64,000 nucleotides of DNA from Palsa-883 sp035486355 (GTDB lineage: Bacteria; Pseudomonadota; Alphaproteobacteria; Acetobacterales; Acetobacteraceae), in assembly GCA_035486355.1 (NCBI GenBank), contig DATHNE010000034.1, forward strand, positions 11,061 through 75,060, in the 5' to 3' direction. The stretch's first letter is position 1. Each line of letters opens with the position of its first letter. A program made the translations under genes and the position numbers. Shown here in pieces: positions 23,895-31,842 of this stretch. The notes beneath the pieces are model-generated. The model was not told where the DNA came from. It was given only the letters and a program-made list of their open reading frames with translations, and did not search any database.

Positions 23895-24854
23895 CTACGC
23901 ATGCGCCGGCTCGCGCGCCGTCGTCGCCCCTGTCTCCAGCCCCAGCATCAGCCCGATATTCTGCACCGCCGCGCCAGATGCGCCCTTGCCAAGATTGTCC
24001 AACAGCGCCACCAGCACCGCCTGCCGATATGTCTCGTTGGCGTAGACCCGCAGCTCCAGCAGGTTGGTGTCGTTCAGCGCCTCTGGCTCCTGTTTGCCAT
24101 CCGCGGTCGGCGGCACGACGCGCACATATGCGCAACCCGCGTAACGCTTCGCCAGCACATCGTGCAGGTCCGCGCCGCTCGGCTTGCCATTCAGCGTCTC
24201 CAGATGCAGCGGCACCGACACCAGCATCCCCTGTCGATAATGCCCCACTGCCGGCGCGAAGATCGGCCGCCGCGTCAGCCCGCCGTACTTCTGCGTCTCC
24301 GGCAGATGCTTGTGCTCAAGGCCCAACGCGTACAGCTCGAACGGCGGCCCACCCGCACTGTCATGCGCCGCGATCATCGACCTGCCACCCCCGGAATAAC
24401 CCGAGATCGCATTGATTGTGATCGGATAATCCGGCGAAATGATCCGCGCATCGACCAGCGGCCGGATCAGCCCGATCGCGCCGGTGGGATAGCAGCCCGG
24501 ATTCGCGACCTTGCGCGCTCGCGCTATCTTGTCCGCCTGGCCGCGCTCCATCTCCGGAAACCCATAAGCCCAATCCGGATGCACCCGATGCGCTGTTGAC
24601 GCATCCAGCAGCTTCGGCGCCGCGTTGCCCAGACTGTCGGCCAGCGCCGTCGACTCTTTCGCCGCGTCGTCCGGCAGGCACAGCACCACCAGATCGACCT
24701 CGGTCATGACATCGCGCCGCGCCGCCGGATCCTTGCGGTGCTCCGGCGCGATGCTGCGCAGCGTCAGGCCAGGGTGCGCCAGCAGGCGGTCGCGGATACC
24801 CAGCCCCGTGGTGCCAGCTTCGCCATCGATGAAGACGCTCGGTTTGTTGGCCAT
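23895..24854 (-). CDS. argC: N-acetyl-gamma-glutamyl-phosphate reductase (short type)
   Basis: A 319-residue arginine-biosynthesis enzyme that reduces N-acetylglutamyl phosphate to the semialdehyde with NADPH. It has the N-terminal nucleotide site (VFIDGEAGTTGLGIRDRL), STAHR, and the catalytic-cysteine block KVANPGCYPTGAIGLIRPL (Cys121). It is of the shorter ArgC2 type found in alphaproteobacteria. The frame extends 30 codons upstream through the rpsI terminator; the ATG at 24854 with GAAGGAGCG before it is the real start. It follows rpsI-rplM on the same strand, a common alphaproteobacterial order, but a terminator lies between. Confidence 0.96.
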   Translation of the reverse strand: MANKPSVFIDGEAGTTGLGIRDRLLAHPGLTLRSIAPEHRKDPAARRDVMTEVDLVVLCLPDDAAKESTALADSLGNAAPKLLDASTAHRVHPDWAYGFPEMERGQADKIARARKVANPGCYPTGAIGLIRPLVDARIISPDYPITINAISGYSGGGRSMIAAHDSAGGPPFELYALGLEHKHLPETQKYGGLTRRPIFAPAVGHYRQGMLVSVPLHLETLNGKPSGADLHDVLAKRYAGCAYVRVVPPTADGKQEPEALNDTNLLELRVYANETYRQAVLVALLDNLGKGASGAAVQNIGLMLGLETGATTAREPAHA

Positions 24855-24910
24855 GACACTCGCTCCTTCACGGTCGCGGTTATCGTCGGTTTTCGAAAGC
24901 CTGAAAAGCA

Positions 24911-24940
24911 AAAGGGCGGGCCCTGACGGACCCGCCCTTC
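24911..24940 (-). terminator. Rho-independent terminator after rpsI
   Basis: On the minus strand AAGGGCGGG and CCCGCCCTT form a 9-bp stem around a 10-base loop, followed by TTGCTTTTC. It sits 23 bases past the rpsI stop and just upstream of argC, so it ends the rplM-rpsI transcript. Confidence 0.82.
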
Positions 24941-24962
24941 GCATGACACAAGGGTGATGCCG

Positions 24963-25460
24963 TCAGCGCTTGCTGAACTGGAAGCTACGTCGCGCCTTGG
25001 CGCGGCCGTACTTCTTGCGCTCCACCACACGCGAGTCACGGGTCAGGAACCCGGCCACCTTCAGGATGCCGCGCAGGTCAGGCTCATAATGGGTGAGCGC
25101 ACGGCTGATCCCGTGGCGCACCGCGCCGGCCTGGCCCGATAGCCCGCCGCCAACGACGGTGCAGAACACATCGAACTGGTTGTAGCGATCAGCCACCAGG
25201 AACGGCTGCGTGATCAGCATGCGCAGCACGGGACGGGCGAAATAGGTCGCCGCCTTTTTGCCGTTCACATTGATCTCGCCCTTGCCGGGCTTGATCCACA
25301 CGCGGGCGACGGCGTTCTTGCGTCGACCGGTCGCATAGGACCGACCGAGCGCATCGCGCTTCGGCTCGACCTTGTCCTGTGGGGCGACGCCAGCAACGAT
25401 GGCGGCCGGGGTGGCGGCGACCAGCTCTTTGAGGTCAGCGAGTGTACGCGTGCCGGACAT
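24963..25460 (-). CDS. rpsI: 30S ribosomal protein S9
   Basis: A 165-residue protein whose last 130 residues are S9 (YATGRRKNAVARVWIKPGKG to KKYGRAKARRSFQFSKR, the conserved basic tail that reaches the P-site tRNA). The N-terminal extension of about 35 residues (Ala-rich) is common in alphaproteobacteria. It lies 5 bp after rplM in the usual two-gene operon. Confidence 0.98.
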   Translation of the reverse strand: MSGTRTLADLKELVAATPAAIVAGVAPQDKVEPKRDALGRSYATGRRKNAVARVWIKPGKGEINVNGKKAATYFARPVLRMLITQPFLVADRYNQFDVFCTVVGGGLSGQAGAVRHGISRALTHYEPDLRGILKVAGFLTRDSRVVERKKYGRAKARRSFQFSKR

Positions 25461-25465
25461 CTGCC

Positions 25466-25936
25466 TCAGCCCCTCTTGTTCTTCGGGTTCATGGCGGCAA
25501 CGTCGAGCGTCTTCGGCTGCTGCGCCTCATGCTTGTGGGTCGGGCCGGCATAGATGTAGAGGTGTTTCATCTGCACGCGCTGTAGCGGGCCGCGGGTGAT
25601 CATCCGCTCCACCGCCTTCTCCAGCACCCGCTCCGGATGGGCGCTGCCCAGCCGCTGACGGATCGACCGCCCCTTGATGCCGCCGGGATAGCCAGTGTGG
25701 TAGTACAGCACCGCCTGATCCGGCTTGTTGTTGCCGGTGATGCGCACCTTCTCGGCGTTGACGACGACGACGTGGTCGCCACAGTCGACATGGGGCGTGA
25801 ACTGGGGCTTGTGCTTCCCGCGCAGCCGCATGGCGATGACCGAGGCGAGGCGGCCGAGCACAACGCCGTCGGCGTCGATCAGCACCCAGTCCTTCTTCAC
25901 CTCCGCTGGCTTCAGCGACTGGGTGGTTTTCAGCAT
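25466..25936 (-). CDS. rplM: 50S ribosomal protein L13
   Basis: A 156-residue protein starting MLKTTQSLKPAEVKKDWVLID, with VLGRLASVIAMRLRGKHKP and the rest of the L13 domain through HKHEAQQPKTLDVAAMN. Conserved early-assembly protein of the large subunit. The frame could start 22 codons earlier, but the ATG at 25936 matches family starts. First gene of the rplM-rpsI operon. Confidence 0.98.
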   Translation of the reverse strand: MLKTTQSLKPAEVKKDWVLIDADGVVLGRLASVIAMRLRGKHKPQFTPHVDCGDHVVVVNAEKVRITGNNKPDQAVLYYHTGYPGGIKGRSIRQRLGSAHPERVLEKAVERMITRGPLQRVQMKHLYIYAGPTHKHEAQQPKTLDVAAMNPKNKRG

Positions 25937-26008
25937 CTTCTGTCGGGTCCGTATAGAATGGCGGCGGGTTGTGGTCGGAAAGCCAGGCAAAGTCAAGCGC
26001 ACGTCGTG

Positions 26009-26026
26009 GTGGTATTATATTACCAC
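26009..26026 (-). promoter_or_regulatory. AT-rich palindrome with TATAAT, likely rplM promoter region
   Basis: GTGGTA and TACCAC flank an AT-only centre; on the minus strand it reads through TATAAT. It is an AT island in a GC-rich spacer, about 75-90 bp upstream of the rplM start. No good -35 is seen, so it could equally be an operator. Confidence 0.35.
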
Positions 26027-26190
26027 AGCTTTGTTCGTCGCCGGATACGCCGGACACCGCCCGCACCAACCCGCCGCGCGCGCGACCAACCCGCCCGGCG
26101 CGCCGACCAGCCCGCGCGCCGGTACCGACCTGCGCCTGCATCAAATTGCCGCTGTCACGGCTGATATGGTTGAGCGGCAGGCGGGTCGCG

Positions 26191-26526
26191 TTAGAGGCAC
26201 CCACCGGTGGTGCGGCACATCGCGGTCAGCCTGACCGTGGTCGAGTTGTTGCGCACGATCTGGACATTCCCGCCGCTCTCCTGGAACGTGCTCGCACCAC
26301 CATCCTACCGCAGGGTGCCAGTCTGGTTGCCGATGCCTTGCGGCGTCAGCGATGTGGGATTGGTGGATCCGTTCGCCCGCAGGCGAACCGCGGATAGCGT
26401 GGCCACGTTACCCGCATAGGCGGAATGAATCTCCGAGCCGACGGTATAGAAGCTGCGCGCCGCGAAAGTTGGGCTTGCAAGGCCCACAACAAGCAGACAG
26501 CTCAACATCATGACATGTTTCGACAT
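26191..26526 (-). pseudogene. Small secreted protein interrupted by an in-frame TAG
   Basis: From the ATG at 26526 a 73-codon frame begins with a clear signal peptide (MSKHVMMLSCLLVVGLASPTFA, cleavage after FAA or TFA) and then RSFYTVGSEIHSAYAGN. It ends at TAG (26305-26307). The same frame continues for 37 more sense codons with protein-like sequence (STFQESGGNVQIVRNNSTTV, ending CRTTGGCL) to TAA at 26191. The composition is continuous across the stop, so the intact protein was probably about 111 residues. No family is recognised. A genuine short product, a nonsense mutation or a base-call error are all possible. Confidence 0.6.
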
Positions 26527-26698
26527 TGGATGCCTCCCTATGCGTCACTGAAGCACCGGAGCGACGCCCACGTGCGCAGGACGTATCGCCCCCGCACCGG
26601 GCAGGCCCGATCAGTCGGTGAGAATTGCGTGTTATTTCGCTATGAACGATAGTGAAACAAACGTTAACCGGGACGCGCCAGACAACACCAGGCGCCGC

Positions 26699-27361
26699 TC
26701 ACCGCAGGAATGGATTGCCCGCCCGCTCCGCCCCGATTGTCGATCCCGGCCCATGGCCGCACAGGAATGCGTAATCATCCGGCAAAGGCAGTAACTTGGA
26801 CTTGATCGCCGCAATCAGCGCGGCATGGTCGCCATACGGAAAGTCCGTGCGCCCGATCGATCCCTGGAACAGCACATCACCCAGAATCGCAAAATGGTTC
26901 GCATGACTAATGAACACGATATGCCCCGGCGTGTGGCCTGGGCAGTGCAGGATGTCGAAACGGTGATCCCCCAGAGTGATCGTCTCGCCTTCACTCAGCC
27001 AGCGGTCAGGCTGCACGTTACGCACGCCGCCGACGCCGTAATTCGCAGCCTGCGCTTCCAGCCCCTCCAGCAGGAACGCATCGCGCTCATCCGGCCCTTC
27101 GATTGGCGGCCCGGCTTCGGGTGCGACACGCGCAGCGAGTTCGTCGCGCAACGCGGCCGCCCCGCCGGCATGATCAATATGCCCGTGCGTCAGCAGGATC
27201 TTCACCACACGCACGCCGAGCTGATCGATACCGGCAAGCAGGCGTGGCACATCGCCACCCGGGTCGACGATCAACGCGTCCTTGCTGTCCGCTTCCCACA
27301 CGAGCGCGCAGTTCTGCTGGAACGGCGTGACCGGCAGCACCGCGACCTTCAGATGTCCCAT
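26699..27361 (-). CDS. Metallo-beta-lactamase-fold hydrolase (glyoxalase II-like, YcbL type)
   Basis: A 220-residue enzyme with the binuclear zinc motif LTHGHIDHAGG and downstream ligands in HCPGHTPGHIV, ILGDVLFQGSIGRTDFP and CGHGPGSTIG. This matches short hydroxyacylglutathione-hydrolase-like proteins that split thioesters of glutathione. Cytoplasmic. It begins 4 bp after a triad-less HtrA-like gene on the same strand, so they are co-transcribed. Confidence 0.92.
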   Translation of the reverse strand: MGHLKVAVLPVTPFQQNCALVWEADSKDALIVDPGGDVPRLLAGIDQLGVRVVKILLTHGHIDHAGGAAALRDELAARVAPEAGPPIEGPDERDAFLLEGLEAQAANYGVGGVRNVQPDRWLSEGETITLGDHRFDILHCPGHTPGHIVFISHANHFAILGDVLFQGSIGRTDFPYGDHAALIAAIKSKLLPLPDDYAFLCGHGPGSTIGAERAGNPFLR

Positions 27362-27365
27362 CGGA

Positions 27366-28340
27366 TCAGTGCAGCTTCGGCGCTTTCAGGAACTTCACCC
27401 GATCCGCCGACCGCACCGTCAGGCTCATCGTCGTCGCCTCGCGCTGCAGCCGCAGCCGCACTTCGGCGCCCGCGCTGCCGGACGCCCAGACCCGCCGCCA
27501 CAGCGCGGCCAGATCGCCGACCTCCTCCTGATTGACCGACAGGATCCGATCCCCGGTCCGCAGCCCCGCCTGCTCGGCCGGCCCATTATCCGCCAGCCCG
27601 CCGATCACCAGCGCATCATCCGCCTCGGTCGCGTACATCCCCAGCCACGGCCGCGCCGGCCGGTTCACCCGCCCATAGCTCAGCAGGTCCTGCATGATCG
27701 GCCCCAGCAGGCTGATCGGCACCACCATGTTCATGTCCAGCCGCCGGCCGCCCTTCTCCCCCTGCTGCAGGATCAGCGAGCCGATCCCCACCAGCTTGCC
27801 ATCCACGCCGATCAGCCCGCCGCCACCCCAGAACGGATGGGCCGGCGCAGTGAACAGCGCGTCGTCCAGGACGTATTCCCAGTAGCCGGCGAATTCCTGC
27901 CGCCCGACCAGCCGCGTCTCCACCGAGTGATGCTTGCCACCCCCCGCAGCGAACACCACCTGATCGCCCACTTTCAGCCGGTCGGAATCACCGATCTCCA
28001 GCGATGGCGTCTCCAACCGTCCCAACGCCTGCACCAGCCCGAACCCGCTCTCCTGGTCGTATGCCAGCGCATGACCCGGCACCGCGCGCCCTGCCGAGGA
28101 CGTGATCCAGATCGTCTCCGCCTCAGTGATCAGATAGCCGATCGTCGCGACCAGCCCCTTGTCGTTCAGCACCACGCCGCTGCCCGCGCGCTCGGTCCCC
28201 AGCGTGTTCGCCGTGAACGCGTCGGCGGGGATGAAGGTCTTGAGATTGACCACGGCGCCCAGCGCGCGCTCGAGATCGAACGAGTAATCGCTCGGGTCGG
28301 GCTGCAGGTTCGGCGGAATTTCCCAATCTTCGTTTTTCAT
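27366..28340 (-). CDS. HtrA/S1C-like PDZ protein lacking the catalytic triad
   Basis: A 324-residue protein with a trypsin-like S1C domain (about 20-220) and a C-terminal PDZ domain (PWLGMYATEADDALVIGG; GPAEQAGLRTGDRILSVN). Aligned to DegP, the His position (TNNHVV) reads TIGYLI, the Asp position (SDIAL) reads SGFGL, and the Ser position (GNSGG) reads FWGGG, so His, Asp and Ser are all gone. The fold-defining strands remain (AGSGVVLNDKGLVAT; LKVGDQVVFAAGGG). No signal peptide from the ATG at 28340; further upstream codons are unconserved. It is probably a peptide-binding scaffold or chaperone, not a protease. Second of two tandem relatives, 4 bp before the metallo-hydrolase gene. Confidence 0.78.
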   Translation of the reverse strand: MKNEDWEIPPNLQPDPSDYSFDLERALGAVVNLKTFIPADAFTANTLGTERAGSGVVLNDKGLVATIGYLITEAETIWITSSAGRAVPGHALAYDQESGFGLVQALGRLETPSLEIGDSDRLKVGDQVVFAAGGGKHHSVETRLVGRQEFAGYWEYVLDDALFTAPAHPFWGGGGLIGVDGKLVGIGSLILQQGEKGGRRLDMNMVVPISLLGPIMQDLLSYGRVNRPARPWLGMYATEADDALVIGGLADNGPAEQAGLRTGDRILSVNQEEVGDLAALWRRVWASGSAGAEVRLRLQREATTMSLTVRSADRVKFLKAPKLH

Positions 28341-28470
28341 GCCCTGGCATCTTCCGTTGCTGGCGGCGTGGGGCAGCGCATCGTATTCGCGGCCGAAGTC
28401 TATCGAACCCCAGTATATTGGACCTTCCCACTCGAGCGCCACTACCGCGACCGAAGCGGCACAACGCCGG

Positions 28471-29378
28471 TCAGGCTTCCGGCTGCACCACAACGGCGAG
28501 CCGGACGTTTTGCAATGCCCCTTCCCGCAGCAGCTTCACCTCGATGTCGCGGCCGATCCGATCCGGGCTGAGGAAGGTGCGCAGCGTACGGGGGGCGTTG
28601 ATACTCTGCCCATCCAACGACAGCAGGATATCGCCGGTACGGAGGCCGGCCCGTTCCGCCGGCCCGTTGGTGGCAAGGTTGACCACCATACGGCCGGCAT
28701 CCTGCCGTGCGATCGGGCGCATCGCCTCCGGTACCGCGATCGGCTGCAACGACACACCGAGCCATCCGCGCCGGCCACGGGCGACAGCGACAGCAGGTGG
28801 CAGCACGGTGGCGATGGCGGTGTACGACACCACCTGCGCCTGGCCCGCGGCGCTGGACGTCGCCATCCCCAGCAGCGCGCCGGTTGCATCCAGCACGGTT
28901 CGCCGTCATCCAGACTGTTGGCCGGCAGATCGAGCGCCAGCGTGTCCGCCGTGCCACTGTTCAGCGCAGTGCCGCGCGTGGAATCGACGCGGTGGATCAC
29001 TGCCAACCGCGCGACTGGATTGGCATCCGCCGTCGCACCGAGCGCCACCGCCAGATTGCCGACGCGCGCCGGACCGGCGGTGCGGATCACCACGGAACCG
29101 GCACGGGTTTCCAGTCGAAGTGCCGCGAGATTATTCGCCGTGTCGCGCCCCGCCGGGCGTGGGGCCACCAGGATGCCGCCCGCCAGTACCACAGTGTAAC
29201 TGTCGCGTGCCGGCAGCAATTGATCCGCGGTGATCACCAGGTCCGGCTGCCAGATGATGCCGCTGATATGCCGACCAGGGGTCGTACGGATAGCCGCCAG
29301 CATCGGTGCCGTCTGGTCCACCAAGGCAGCGATCGCATCCGACAGCCCCGACAACATCTGCGCCGCGCTGCCGGACAT
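28471..29378 (-). pseudogene. Second triad-less HtrA/S1C-like PDZ protein, broken by a one-base frameshift
   Basis: The gene starts at the ATG at 29378 with ribosome site GGAAGAGG. It reads an S1C-like domain (GRHISGIIWQPDLVITADQL) to LPANSLDDGEP near 28900. From there the similarity continues only in another frame (VLDATGALLGMATSS), followed by a PDZ domain (GWLGVSLQPIAVPEAM; NGPAERAGLRTGDILLSLDG) to the stop at 28471. One extra base near GAACCGTGCTGG would restore one frame of about 302 residues. The triad is lost here too: His is Gln (ITADQLL), Asp is Asn (NNLAAL), Ser is Asp (LDDGEP). It lies upstream of a related intact gene. Either a recent pseudogene or a sequencing error. Confidence 0.75.
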
Positions 29379-29510
29379 CAGCCTCTTCCCGTTCCCCTCG
29401 TCATGCAGCCAAACGTAACCAAGGATTGTGAGGTTGCCCAGACGCTCGGCTCAATGAACGATATTGCGCTCACAATTTTCGCACCCTGCTGGTTGTAACA
29501 CGGCGGACCG

Positions 29511-31154
29511 TCAGGCTCTGTGGGTCAGCAGGTGGTCCCGGTAGCGCATCCGCAGCGTGGTCTTCTGCAGTTTGCCGGTCGCGGTGTGCGGCAGCTCGTC
29601 GACGACGACAACTGCATCCGGCAGCCACCACTTTGGCACCTTGTCGGCGTAGACGCGCAGCACATCCTCGGGATCGACCGCATGGCCGGGCCGCGGCACC
29701 ACCACCAGCACCGGCCGCTCGCCCCATTTCGGATGGCGCGCCGCTACCACAGCCGCTTCGGCCACGTCCGGATGCGACACGGCAATGTTCTCCAGCGCGA
29801 TCGAGCTGATCCACTCGCCGCCCGACTTGATCACGTCCTTGGACCGGTCGGTGATTTCCATCAGCCCGTCAGGGTCGATCGTGGCGACGTCGCCCGTGGC
29901 GAACCAGCCATCCGCGTCCAGCGCGCTGCCCGGTTTGTCGCCGTAATAGGCACTGCACACCCAGGGGCCGCGCACCTGCAGGTCGCCGAACGCCGTGCCA
30001 TCCCACGGCAGCTCCGTCCCGTCACCATCTACGATCTTCATATCGATGCCGGGCGCCACGCGGCCTTGTTTCAGCATGAGCCGGTTGCGCCGGGTCTGGT
30101 TCAGGTGCGCATGCGCGGGCTTCGGCGCGTTGTAGGTGCCGAGTGGGCTGAGCTCGCTCATGCCCCAGGCATGTTCGACGGCGACACCATACTCTGCGCT
30201 GAATGCGTCGATCAGCAAGGGGGGGCACGCGGCGCCGCCGGTCAAGACCCGACGTACGGTATCAAGCTTGCCGCCCGTGGCGCGCAGATGCGCCAACAGC
30301 CCCATCCAAACCGTGGGAACACCGGCGGTGAAGGTAATCCGCTCCTCGTTCAGGAGAGCGTGCACGTTGGCGCCGTCAAGGTGCCGCCCCGGCAGCACGA
30401 CAGAGGTGCCGGCAAGCGCGGCGCCGTAGGGGATACCCCAGGCGTTGACGTGGAACATCGGCACCACGAGCAGAACGCGATCGACCGCGCGCAATGCCAT
30501 CACGTCCGGCAGCGCAATGGCGTAGGCGTGCAGCGTGGTGGAGCGGTGTGAATAGAGCACCCCTTTCGGCCGCCCCGTTGTTCCTGACGTGTAACAAAGT
30601 GAGCTGGCCGCGCGTTCGTCGAATGTTGGCCAGATGAAATCGTCATCTGCGGCGTCCATCAACGTCTCGTAACAATACAACGCCATGCCCGTCGGCAGCC
30701 TGACCTCCGGCATATTGGCCGCATCGGTCATCATGATGACCGCGCGCACGCACTCCTTGATCTTGGGTGCGATGGTCTCCAGCAGGCTGACGAATGTCGT
30801 GTCGGCGAACAGCACCGAATCACCGGCGTGGGTGACGATATAGGCGATGTCCTCCGGATGCAGCCGCGGGTTGATCGTATGGCAGATCGCGCCCATGCCG
30901 GGGGCGCCGTAGTACACTTCCAGATGCCGGTGACCGTTCCACGCCAGCGTGCCGACACGGTCCTGCGCCGCGATGCCCAGACGCGCCAACCCGCGCGCCA
31001 GCCGCCGGGCACGGCTTTCCAGCACGGCATAGGTGTAACGGTGGATGGCACCCTCGGTCGTCTTCGACACGATCTCGCTGGTCGCGTGATGACGCGCGGC
31101 GTGGCGCAGGATCGAGGAGATCAACAGCGGTTGCTGTTGCATCAAGCCTTGCAT
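29511..31154 (-). CDS. Fatty-acid / aryl-CoA ligase (AMP-forming, AlkK/DmdB-like)
   Basis: A 547-residue acyl-adenylate synthetase. The ATP-binding P-loop YTSGTTGRPKGVLYSHRST, the adenylate motif WGMSELSPLG, GWFATGDVATIDPDG and the C-terminal hinge region DRSKDVIKSGGEWIS are all present. The catalytic Lys lies in TATGKLQKTTLR. It activates a medium or long-chain (or 3-methylmercaptopropionate-like) acid to its CoA thioester in the cytoplasm. Two in-frame ATGs lie at the start (31154 and 31142). Single-gene unit. Confidence 0.93.
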   Translation of the reverse strand: MQGLMQQQPLLISSILRHAARHHATSEIVSKTTEGAIHRYTYAVLESRARRLARGLARLGIAAQDRVGTLAWNGHRHLEVYYGAPGMGAICHTINPRLHPEDIAYIVTHAGDSVLFADTTFVSLLETIAPKIKECVRAVIMMTDAANMPEVRLPTGMALYCYETLMDAADDDFIWPTFDERAASSLCYTSGTTGRPKGVLYSHRSTTLHAYAIALPDVMALRAVDRVLLVVPMFHVNAWGIPYGAALAGTSVVLPGRHLDGANVHALLNEERITFTAGVPTVWMGLLAHLRATGGKLDTVRRVLTGGAACPPLLIDAFSAEYGVAVEHAWGMSELSPLGTYNAPKPAHAHLNQTRRNRLMLKQGRVAPGIDMKIVDGDGTELPWDGTAFGDLQVRGPWVCSAYYGDKPGSALDADGWFATGDVATIDPDGLMEITDRSKDVIKSGGEWISSIALENIAVSHPDVAEAAVVAARHPKWGERPVLVVVPRPGHAVDPEDVLRVYADKVPKWWLPDAVVVVDELPHTATGKLQKTTLRMRYRDHLLTHRA

Positions 31155-31235
31155 TGTTGTTGTCCGTTTCCCCGGCCGGCGGCGCTTACCGCGGCACGTT
31201 GACGAACCTAAACGGACACGGTCCTGAAAACCAGC

Positions 31236-31808
31236 TTATGTCGGCGCGGCCTGCTCCGGTCCCGGGAGCGTGACATCCTCATACAGCTCGGCCAGGGGCA
31301 GCTCGATCCCGATCTCCGGTATGGCAAGCGTCACGTCACCGGAGACCACATGGCCGACCCAGCCCTCACCATCCCTGGTGAACCGCGTGGCAGCCGGACG
31401 GTGCTGTTCCAACATGACGGAGCGCTGGACCGACGGCGTGTCGCGATACGCTTCGTTCTTGATCATCCGATCGGTGGTCGCGGTACTCGGGCTGAGCACG
31501 GCGGACACGACGACCGGATCATTCACGACCGTTGCATTGGTTCCGCTGGCAAGCACACGACAAATGCGTCCGGGTAGCGGATGCTGCCGGCAACGGCGAT
31601 GTTCACATGACTTGGAAACACCTGGCGGGGTTGGCCGCGCAAGCGGACGCCGAGCGCGATCATCGGGTTGCGCTGTGTGGCACCGTGCGTTGCCCTCCCC
31701 GGTCATCGCGGTCGGCGCGAAACCGTCAAACGCGTGGCGCAGCGCCTGCCGCTCCTGCCAGTCGAGGAACGCCTCCACCGTCATGGGCGTGCGCTGAATG
31801 ACATTCAT
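31236..31808 (-). pseudogene. Uma2-family nuclease gene with two compensating frameshifts
   Basis: The continuous 190-codon frame starts like a Uma2/DUF820 protein (MTVEAFLDWQERQALRHAFD; GFAPTAMTG) and ends like one (NATVVNDPVVVSAVLSPSTA; YVMLEQ-like SVMLEQHRPAATRF; IPEIGIELPLAELYEDV). The middle (about 31560-31680) is nonsense in this frame. There another frame reads the expected core (MIALGVRLRGQPRQVF; VNIAVAGSIRYPDAFVVC). Thus one indel throws the frame out and a second restores it. The active-site Asp of PDAFV is lost from the product, and the Glu of the (F)EVLSPST block is Ala (SAVLSPST). The encoded protein cannot be an active PD-(D/E)xK nuclease. Confidence 0.8.
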
Positions 31809-31842
31809 GCCGCTGTCGTGGCAGGAAGCCGGCCGGATCGCA

